Shown one piece after another: positions 6,249 to 12,360 of a stretch of 12,360 nt of DNA (positions are counted from its first letter, which is position 1; every line of letters starts with the position of its first letter). The translations under genes and the position numbers were made by a program. Source of the DNA: Clostridiales bacterium (GTDB lineage: Bacteria > Bacillota_A > Clostridia > Christensenellales > Borkfalkiaceae); NCBI GenBank assembly GCA_015055785.1, contig SVHQ01000034.1, positions 1-12,360 on the forward strand, written 5' to 3'. Under the pieces are notes generated by a model. That model saw only the letters and a program-made list of their open reading frames with translations, ran no database searches and was not told the DNA's origin.

Positions 6249-7307
6249 ATGACAAAAATCGTAATAGATGCAATGGGCGGTGATTTCGCTCCGAAACAGC
6301 AAGTTCTCGGCGCGGTTGACGCATTGAATAAGGACAAAGACCTGTATTTAATTCTCTGCGGTGATGAAACGCAGATAAAAGCAGAACTCGCAAATTGTAA
6401 ATACGACGCAAGCCGTTTGGAAATCGTACATACCACGGAAGTAATCGGCATGAACGAAATTCCGACGAAAGCGGTGAAAACGAAGAAAGATTCGTCCACA
6501 GTAGTTGCTTTTCGTTTATTGAAAGAGGGGAAAGCGGACGGTTTGGTATCCTCGGGCAGTACGGGCGCGGTATTGACGGCAGGTGTACTCATCTTAGGCA
6601 GGTTAAAAGGGGTTTCCCGTCCTGCGCTTTGTCCCATCATTCCCAATCATACGGGCGGGGCGACTTTCCTGTGCGATTGTGGCGCAAACCTCGAATGCAA
6701 ACCCATCAACCTCGTACATTTTGCTTTGATGGCTTCGGCTTATGCACAGACGGTGTACGGCATGGACAAGCCCGCTGTGGGACTTTTAAACAACGGCACG
6801 GAAGACCATAAAGGTCTTGCATTGCATCAAGAAACCAACGAATTGCTCAAAAAAATCGACTGCATTCATTACGTGGGCAATCGCGAGGGCAGAGATATCA
6901 TGTTCGGTGACGTGGACGTTATGGTGGCGGACGGCTTTACGGGCAACATTGCCATGAAATCGGCAGAGGGTTGCGGCAAGGCAGTTTCGACGATTATGAA
7001 AAAGGAATTTAAACGCAATCTTTGGACGTATCTTTGTGCTTTCCTTTCGGGCGGTATTATTAAAAATATCAAGAAAGGTCTTGATTATGAAGGGGTAGGC
7101 GGCGCGATGTTCTTGGGGCTTACGAAAGCGGTGGTAAAAGGCCATGGCAACTCCAAAGCGCGTAGCTTTTCCGTATCGATTGCGCAGGCAGCAAACGCAG
7201 TGCGCGGCAACATGACGGCAAAGATTAAAGAACTCATCGACAGCGTTGATTTAGACGCCATTCAAGCGCAAGCAACGGCGGCGAGTACGGAAGGAAGCGC
7301 AGAATGA
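6249..7307 (+). CDS. plsX: Phosphate acyltransferase PlsX
   Basis: Converts acyl-ACP plus phosphate to acyl-phosphate, the donor for PlsY in phosphatidic acid synthesis; a peripheral membrane enzyme. 352 aa, close to the E. coli protein (356). Family landmarks: IDAMGGDFAPK (6-16), VSSGSTGAVLTAG (100-112), LGRLKGVSRPAL (116-127), CDCGANLECKP (142-152), GLLNNGTEDHKG (178-189), YVGNREGRDI (208-217), DGFTGNIAMKSAEG (228-241) and GVGGAMFLG (282-290). The ATG at 6249 is preceded by AAAAGGAG (6232-6239), nine bases away; an in-frame TTG at 6198 has no such site and would add unrelated residues. The stop overlaps the rnc start (ATGA). In many Firmicutes fabD, fabG and acpP separate plsX from rnc; here they are absent. 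Confidence 0.96.
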   Translation: MTKIVIDAMGGDFAPKQQVLGAVDALNKDKDLYLILCGDETQIKAELANCKYDASRLEIVHTTEVIGMNEIPTKAVKTKKDSSTVVAFRLLKEGKADGLVSSGSTGAVLTAGVLILGRLKGVSRPALCPIIPNHTGGATFLCDCGANLECKPINLVHFALMASAYAQTVYGMDKPAVGLLNNGTEDHKGLALHQETNELLKKIDCIHYVGNREGRDIMFGDVDVMVADGFTGNIAMKSAEGCGKAVSTIMKKEFKRNLWTYLCAFLSGGIIKNIKKGLDYEGVGGAMFLGLTKAVVKGHGNSKARSFSVSIAQAANAVRGNMTAKIKELIDSVDLDAIQAQATAASTEGSAE

Positions 7308-7990
7308 GCGCGCCCTTTCCCTATGCGCTTATTGAGGAGAAAATCGGTTACAGCTTTCGAAATAAAGATTTATTGATAGAGGCGTTCACCCATTCGACGT
7401 ATGCGAATGCTTTTGGTTGTAAGGATAACGAGCGCATGGAATACCTTGGCGACGCGGTGTTGCAAATGGTCGTGACAGAATGGCAATATACGCGGGATAA
7501 GCGCGCCGACGAGGGGGATTTGACGAAAGAGCGTCAAAAACTCGTCTGTGAAGATGCTTTGTATCAAGCGGTGTTGTCGCTAAATGTTAAGAAGTATTTA
7601 CGGATTGCCGGCAGTAAAGCAAACGTTGGGAAAAAGACGATTTCCAGCCTATTTGAAACGATGGTCGCGGCGATTTATTTAGATGGTGGTTATGAGAACG
7701 CGAAAAGTTTTATTTTGCGTTTCGGCATCCACGAAATATTAGGCGGCGGGAAAAATTCGAAAGGCGCGTTGCAGGAATTTTTACAAAAACGCGGTGAGGA
7801 TATGCCCGTCTATCAAACAGAAAAATTCGGCAAGGATAACGAACCGCTTTTCCGTGCAAGTGTGTCAGCGTTAGGTGAAACGGCGCACGGCGAGGGTAAG
7901 AGTAAGCGTTTGGCAGAACAAGAAGCGGCGGACAAGCTGCTTGACAGACTGCAAAACGACGAAAAAAAGGCGAAAAAGCCAAGAAAATAA
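7304..7990 (+). CDS. rnc: Ribonuclease III
   Basis: Double-strand-specific endoribonuclease that processes rRNA precursors and structured mRNAs; a cytoplasmic homodimer. 228 aa, normal length. RNase III domain about 6-145 with signature NERMEYLGDAVL (42-53; E43, E46 and D50 correspond to E. coli E38, E41 and D45), EGDLTKER (70-77) and SSLFETMVAAIYLDGG (114-129; E118 corresponds to the catalytic E117). dsRNA-binding domain about 151-216, from NSKGALQEFLQ through GEGKSKRLAEQEAADKLL. Lysine-rich tail KKAKKPRK. Odd: the metal ligand matching E. coli D114 is Ser115 here. The ATG at 7304 overlaps the plsX stop by 4 bp (ATGA), with AAGGAAG (7291-7297) as ribosome binding site, indicating translational coupling. 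smc follows after 46 bp. Confidence 0.96.
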   Translation: MSAPFPYALIEEKIGYSFRNKDLLIEAFTHSTYANAFGCKDNERMEYLGDAVLQMVVTEWQYTRDKRADEGDLTKERQKLVCEDALYQAVLSLNVKKYLRIAGSKANVGKKTISSLFETMVAAIYLDGGYENAKSFILRFGIHEILGGGKNSKGALQEFLQKRGEDMPVYQTEKFGKDNEPLFRASVSALGETAHGEGKSKRLAEQEAADKLLDRLQNDEKKAKKPRK

Positions 7991-8024
7991 AGAAGAAAAA
8001 ATAAAGCAGATATAGATATATCAC

Positions 8025-8030
8025 AAGGAG
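8025..8030 (+). promoter_or_regulatory. Ribosome binding site that fixes the TTG start of smc
   Basis: AAGGAG lies six bases before TTG at 8037. The next in-frame ATG is about 60 codons downstream (Met61), inside the ATPase head and past Walker A, so the TTG must be the start. Confidence 0.85.
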
Positions 8031-8036
8031 TACATT

Positions 8037-11000
8037 TTGGATTTAAAGGAAATACAGCTTATCGGTTTCAAATCGTTTGCCGACAAAACTGCGATCCGAT
8101 TCGATCAGGGCGTTACCTGTATCGTAGGCCCGAACGGGTGCGGTAAGAGTAACATTGCCGACGCAGTGCGTTGGGTTCTGGGTGAAAAATCGGCGAAAAA
8201 CTTGCGTGGTAGCAATATGCAAGACGTTATTTTCGGCGGTACGGTGGATAGAAAACCCCAGTCTTACTGCGAAGTAAGCCTCGTTTTCGACAACACCAAC
8301 CACATTTTCCCTGAAATTGAAGAAGACGAAGTGTCCATGACCCGTCGTTTGGATAGAAAAGGGGATAGTAAATATCTCATTAACGGTCAAGTAAGCAGAC
8401 AGAAAGACTTGGTCGCACTTTTCCATACAATCGGTTTGGGGAAAGAGGGTTATTCGATCATTGGTCAGGGTCAAGTAGAACAGATCATGAACGCACCTCC
8501 CGAAAGGAGAAGGGTTATATTCGAAGAAGCTTTGGGGCTTTTGAATTACAAAAACCGCAAGGAAGAAATCGAACGTAAAATTGAAGATGCGAACGAGAAT
8601 TTGTATATCTACCGTCAGCGTATTGATGAAGTAGAACGTCGTTTAGGGCCTTTGAGCAAGCAGGCGGAAGCGGCGCGCGAATACAACGAATATAACGAAT
8701 CGTTGAAGATAAACGAAGCGAATACGTACATATATCGTTATGAAAATGCGGAAAATGAAAAGAGTAAGTTCAAAAAGGACATCACTTCCATTTCCGATAA
8801 GATTATTTCGCTCAACACCCAGATTGAACGTATCAATCGTCGTATGGAAGAGAACCGCGAAAAAATCAATCAAGCGGATATCACCCTCACCGATTTAAAC
8901 GACCGCCGTGTAGAACTTTCCGTTGGCAATGAAAGAAAAGACGGGGAACTCAAATTGGTGCGTGAACGCATCAAGACTTACCGTTCGCAAATTGTAGCGG
9001 CTGCAGAAATGTTGCTTGCAAGCAAGACGCGTATCGGCGAGATTGACGATGAAACGGCATTGACGACGCGCAAGAATAGCGAAGCAACAAAGCGTGTTTC
9101 TGAAATTGAAACGCAGACGGAAGTGTTGCGTGCGGCGGTGATGGCGCTCGATAAGAAAATTGAAGTGTTTGAAAAGCTGTCGGACGAAAACCGTCTTTCC
9201 CAGCTCTCTTCCGCAGACGAAATTGCGGAAATGAAGAAGAACCTCGGTACGCTTGCGGCGCGTATGGAAGCGACGAAAGACAGAATCGAAGAACTTAGCG
9301 CGGCTTTGAAAAAGGCAGAGGATAGAAAGGAACGCTTGGAAGACGAATTGGGCTCTGTTCGCAAGGACATGAAGAACCTTCGTTCTCTTTCCTCGTCTGG
9401 TATGCGTGAGTTTGAAGAAAAGCAGGAAGAAGCACGTGAAATGCAGCTTGCCGTAAACGATTTAAACCAAGATTTGTTCAATTCCAATGGTCAGCTTGCT
9501 TCCTTGCGTGAAAACCTTGAAATGTATATCAGTTTGAAAAATCGTTTCGAGGGTTATAAGGAATCCGTTCGTCGTTTGTTGTCGGTGGCAAAGACCAATT
9601 CGGACGTAGGCAGACACTTAAAGGGGGCGTTGGCGGATATCGTATCCACCGACCAAAGATATGAAAAAGCAATTGAAACGGCGTTCGGCGGTGCAATGCA
9701 GAACGTAGTTACCCCCTCTGCGGACGATGCGAGATATTTAATTGAATACTTGAAGCGTACCAACGGCGGTATCGTTACTTTCTTGCCTGTTTCCAGTATG
9801 CGTCCTCGTCCCGATTCGAGAGAAATCCAACGTGCTTTGGACGAACGCGGTGCGATGGGTCTTGCGACGCAGCTTGTAAAATATGACGACTATTACTACA
9901 ACGTTATCAGCAACTTGCTCGGTAACACGCTTATTTGCGACAACATTGCAAACGCAACGACGATTGCGAAGAAATACGGCAATTTGTTCAAAATCGTTAC
10001 GCTGGATGGCGACACCGTTTCTACGAGCGGTGCCATGACGGGCGGTAGTACACGTAGGGATTCTGGCTCTCTTTTGTCTAACGAACGTAAAATTCAGGAA
10101 TGTCAGGAAAATATTGCGCGTAAGCAGAAATATATTGAAAAATTAAAGGTGATGATTGCACAGCACGAACGCGAACGTCAAGAAGCGGAAGACGCTGTGG
10201 AAGCGTTGCGTGAAAAATATCAAGGCGCGACGAGTGAAATTGCAGGTCTTACGCAGCGTGAAACGGCTTTGACGCAGCAGCTTGCAGAAGCGGAAGCGGA
10301 CATCGTTACCTATCGTGAAGCGCTCAATGAATTAAAGCGCAAGTTGCAGGAATTGAAATCGGAAGAGGAAAATTCCGCGCTCAGCGAAGAGCAGATTGCT
10401 TCCCGTCGTATGGACGCGGAAAAGCAGATGGAAAATCAGCGTAGCCAGTGCGATAGTTTCAAGGAAGAACGCACGGAAAAGAGCGAGCTTCTTCGTCAAT
10501 TGGAAATTGAATACGCGGCTTTGAATGCGGATATTAAGAAACAGCACGAAACCATCGAACGTATCACGGCGGAAAAAGAAGAGCTTGTAAAGCAAATCCT
10601 TGAAATGGAAAAGGAAAAGGAAGAAGCGCAGATTAAGTTGGACGGTTTGGAAGCAGAAGAAGCGGAAAAAGAACTGACGGAAGAAGAAAAAGCTGCTGTG
10701 CAGGAAATTATGGATCAAATTGCGGCGCTTTCCAAGGAAAAGGAAGAAATTAACGCAACGCAAGTGGCTTTGGACGAAGAAAAAACACAGCTTCAAGAAA
10801 CGTTGACGAAGAGCAGTGACAAGCGTTATAAGTGCGAATTGGAAATTAGTAAAATCGACACCAATCTTGAAAATATCCGTTTGCGTATGGAAGAAGCCTA
10901 CAACCTTGATTATGAAGGCTGTCTTGCATTCCGTAAAGAAGCGTTTAACGTAGAGGAAGCGGCAACGCTTATCACGGCGTTAAAGCGTAAAATTACCATG

Positions 11001-11636
11001 CTCGGTGCGGTGAATCCCAACGCTGTGGAAGAATACGAATACGAAAAGACGCACTGCGACGAAATGACAACGCAGCGTGAGGATTTGCAGAAAGCTATCG
11101 ACGATTTGCAAGCGGCTTTGGACGAAATCCGTGGTGAAATGTTGCGTATTTTCAACGAGGGCTTTGAACAGATTAACGAGAACTTCAAAGTGACGTTTAA
11201 AGAACTCTTTGGCGGCGGTAAAGCGGAATTGCAAATCGATTACGAAGAAGTGGAAGATCCACTCAATGCGGGCGTGGAAATTGTGGCTTGTCCTCCGGGC
11301 AAGAAACTGACGAAGATTTCCTTATTGTCGGGTGGTGAACGTGCTTTGACGGCGATTGCGATTTTGTTCGCTATCTTGAAAGCGCGTCCGATGCCTTTCT
11401 GTATTCTCGATGAAATCGAAGCCGCGCTCGACGATGCGAACGTAGATCGTTTTGCTTCCTATTTGAAGAGATTTGCAGAAGAAACGCAGTTCATCGTTAT
11501 CACGCACAGAAAGCCTACGATGAACCAAGCGGACACCTTGTTCGGCGTAACCATGCAGGAAAAGGGCGTTTCGAAGATTGTATCGGTAAAATTGGCGGAA
11601 GTGGAAAGCAAGCTCGGCGCAGGGACAGTGGAGTAA
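8037..11636 (+). CDS. smc: Chromosome partition protein SMC
   Basis: ATPase that, as a dimer with ScpA and ScpB, compacts and helps segregate the chromosome. 1199 aa, the usual bacterial SMC length. N-terminal head with [18 protein letters not shown] at the start, Walker [10 protein letters not shown] (31-39), [11 protein letters not shown] (141-151) and [18 protein letters not shown] (158-175). Long coiled coils run about 175-510 and 690-1030, rich in Glu, Lys and Arg. The hinge, about 525-675, starts near [12 protein letters not shown] and ends near [12 protein letters not shown]-terminal head: ABC signature [12 protein letters not shown] (1097-1108) and Walker [16 protein letters not shown] (1122-1136) with catalytic E1126. 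All catalytic motifs are intact. Start codon TTG, fixed by AAGGAG at 8025-8030. No promoter is evident in the 46-bp gap after rnc, so plsX-rnc-smc is likely one transcript ending at the terminator near 11739. Confidence 0.98.
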   Translation: MDLKEIQLIGFKSFADKTAIRFDQGVTCIVGPNGCGKSNIADAVRWVLGEKSAKNLRGSNMQDVIFGGTVDRKPQSYCEVSLVFDNTNHIFPEIEEDEVSMTRRLDRKGDSKYLINGQVSRQKDLVALFHTIGLGKEGYSIIGQGQVEQIMNAPPERRRVIFEEALGLLNYKNRKEEIERKIEDANENLYIYRQRIDEVERRLGPLSKQAEAAREYNEYNESLKINEANTYIYRYENAENEKSKFKKDITSISDKIISLNTQIERINRRMEENREKINQADITLTDLNDRRVELSVGNERKDGELKLVRERIKTYRSQIVAAAEMLLASKTRIGEIDDETALTTRKNSEATKRVSEIETQTEVLRAAVMALDKKIEVFEKLSDENRLSQLSSADEIAEMKKNLGTLAARMEATKDRIEELSAALKKAEDRKERLEDELGSVRKDMKNLRSLSSSGMREFEEKQEEAREMQLAVNDLNQDLFNSNGQLASLRENLEMYISLKNRFEGYKESVRRLLSVAKTNSDVGRHLKGALADIVSTDQRYEKAIETAFGGAMQNVVTPSADDARYLIEYLKRTNGGIVTFLPVSSMRPRPDSREIQRALDERGAMGLATQLVKYDDYYYNVISNLLGNTLICDNIANATTIAKKYGNLFKIVTLDGDTVSTSGAMTGGSTRRDSGSLLSNERKIQECQENIARKQKYIEKLKVMIAQHERERQEAEDAVEALREKYQGATSEIAGLTQRETALTQQLAEAEADIVTYREALNELKRKLQELKSEEENSALSEEQIASRRMDAEKQMENQRSQCDSFKEERTEKSELLRQLEIEYAALNADIKKQHETIERITAEKEELVKQILEMEKEKEEAQIKLDGLEAEEAEKELTEEEKAAVQEIMDQIAALSKEKEEINATQVALDEEKTQLQETLTKSSDKRYKCELEISKIDTNLENIRLRMEEAYNLDYEGCLAFRKEAFNVEEAATLITALKRKITMLGAVNPNAVEEYEYEKTHCDEMTTQREDLQKAIDDLQAALDEIRGEMLRIFNEGFEQINENFKVTFKELFGGGKAELQIDYEEVEDPLNAGVEIVACPPGKKLTKISLLSGGERALTAIAILFAILKARPMPFCILDEIEAALDDANVDRFASYLKRFAEETQFIVITHRKPTMNQADTLFGVTMQEKGVSKIVSVKLAEVESKLGAGTVE

Positions 11637-11690
11637 CCAGCGTTCCGCTGGACCTTGTCTTTCTATCTTTCGGGGTGGGGACTAAATACC
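11637..11690. repeat. Hairpin / TTTCTATCTTTC module, third copy
   Basis: Begins at the base after the smc stop codon: hairpin CCAGCG-TTC-CGCTGG (11637-11651), 8-base linker, TTTCTATCTTTC (11660-11671), six variable bases, then GGGACTAAATACC (11678-11690). The order and spacing match the unit at 6033-6087 without gaps from the first box onward (identical 12-mer, six bases, 10-mer GGGACTAAAT). The stem sequence is unrelated. It stands apart from the real terminator 50 bp downstream. Function unknown. Confidence 0.7.
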
Positions 11691-11738
11691 CTATCGTTAA
11701 ATAAATTTCAAAAAACGAATAACAGTTCGTAAATGCAT

Positions 11739-11766
11739 ACGGGCGACGCAAAGTCGCCCGTTTTTA
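11739..11766 (+). terminator. Rho-independent terminator after smc
   Basis: Perfect 9-bp stem ACGGGCGAC (11739-11747), loop GCAAA, GTCGCCCGT (11753-11761), then a T-run to 11765 followed by A residues. It ends the plsX-rnc-smc transcript. The short T-run may allow some readthrough into ftsY, which begins 27 bases later and has no obvious promoter of its own. Upstream, 11691-11738 holds only a weak inverted repeat (ACGAA 11715-11719 / TTCGT 11726-11730). Confidence 0.88.
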
Positions 11767-11792
11767 AAAAATTATAAAAGGAGACCCAGAAC

Positions 11793-12360
11793 ATGGGCTT
11801 ATTCGGTAAACTTTTCGGTGCGTTGAAAAAGACGAAAGATAATTTTTCTGGTAAACTTCGCGTCTTATTTTCCAAAAACAAACTCGGTGACGAGTTCTAT
11901 GAGGAATTAGAAGAAATCCTCATCTCCTCCGACGTATCAGTGAAAACGGCAGAAGAAGTGGTTTCGCGCGTCAAAGCCAAAGCTATTGAGGGCAGAATGA
12001 AAGACGAGGAATACGTCACCAATCTTTTGCGCGATATCTTAACGGAAATGTTGGAAGAATCGGAAGTGGAGCCACCCTCCTATCCCTGCGTAATCATGCT
12101 CGTGGGTGTGAACGGCGTTGGTAAGACAACGACGGTGGGGAAATTGGCGCATTATTTCCTTTCAAAAGGCAAGACGGTGACGGTGGCGGCGGCGGACACC
12201 TTCCGTGCCGCGGCAAGTGAACAGCTTTCCGTGTGGGCGGAGCGTGCGAAAGTGCGTATTGTAAAACACGAAGAGGGTAGCGATCCTTCCGCTGTTATCT
12301 TCGATGCTGTGGCGTCTGCAAAAGCAAAAGGTACGGACGTGGTGATTGTGGATACGGCAG
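11793..12360 (+). CDS. ftsY: Signal recognition particle receptor FtsY (3' end missing)
   Basis: SRP-family GTPase that docks Ffh-bound ribosomes at the membrane for co-translational insertion. The first 189 codons are in the window. The protein begins MGLFGKLFGALKKTKDNF, a short amphipathic basic helix typical of the membrane-binding start of FtsY proteins that lack the long acidic A domain. The N domain follows (about 20-95, with LEEILISSDVSVKTAEEVV). The G domain has the P-loop GVNGVGKTT (105-113) and DTFRAAASEQL (135-145), which marks FtsY rather than Ffh (D..RPAA). It breaks off at VDTA (186-189), within the G3 motif DTAG. Start ATG is supported by AAAAGGAG (11776-11783), nine bases away. 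It follows smc, as in many Firmicutes, but beyond a terminator. Confidence 0.96.
   Translation, partial: MGLFGKLFGALKKTKDNFSGKLRVLFSKNKLGDEFYEELEEILISSDVSVKTAEEVVSRVKAKAIEGRMKDEEYVTNLLRDILTEMLEESEVEPPSYPCVIMLVGVNGVGKTTTVGKLAHYFLSKGKTVTVAAADTFRAAASEQLSVWAERAKVRIVKHEEGSDPSAVIFDAVASAKAKGTDVVIVDTA

Noticed and set aside
5948..6646. Minus-strand 232-codon ORF spanning the repeat gap and plsX
   Set aside because: Runs through the palindromic repeats and antisense to plsX; no family motif, so not a real gene.

Overview
This window is a gene-dense stretch of bacterial chromosome carrying mostly core housekeeping genes. The gene families suggest a low-to-mid GC Firmicutes (Clostridia-like) organism: a VanW-family exported protein, a plsX-rnc-smc-ftsY block, strong AAGGAGG-type ribosome binding sites, a TTG start on smc, and sigma-A promoters with extended -10 boxes. 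This assignment is an inference from gene content; no rRNA is present to confirm it.

Layout. Positions 1-1236 (minus strand) hold dnaA, cut by the window edge inside its DNA-binding domain. A 131-bp AT-rich divergent region (1237-1367) separates it from recF (1368-2459, plus). Then follow a PHP-domain phosphoesterase (2519-3349), a VanW-family membrane-anchored protein (3428-4327) and asparaginyl-tRNA synthetase asnS (4403-5797), whose promoter overlaps the vanW stop codon. A 451-bp non-coding gap (5798-6248) contains a two-copy 104-bp diverged tandem repeat, a set of short perfect hairpins and a conserved TTTCTATCTTTC / GGGACTAAAT module. Downstream lie plsX (6249-7307), rnc (7304-7990, overlapping plsX by 4 bp) and smc (8037-11636). 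The smc-ftsY gap (11637-11792) holds a third copy of the hairpin/TTTCTATCTTTC module and a clear Rho-independent terminator. ftsY (11793-) runs off the right edge.

How the genes fit together. DnaA (replication initiation), RecF (loading RecA at gaps) and SMC (chromosome condensation and segregation) serve chromosome maintenance. PlsX feeds acyl-phosphate into phospholipid synthesis, RNase III processes structured RNA, FtsY targets membrane proteins, and AsnRS charges tRNA-Asn. plsX, rnc and smc look co-transcribed; ftsY lies beyond a terminator. The usual partners dnaN (between dnaA and recF) and acpP/fabD/fabG (between plsX and rnc) are absent at their expected places.

I see no CRISPR array, transposase, phage gene, tRNA or rRNA, and no clear new multi-gene system. 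The least explained DNA is the repeat-rich gap between asnS and plsX and its related copy after smc.
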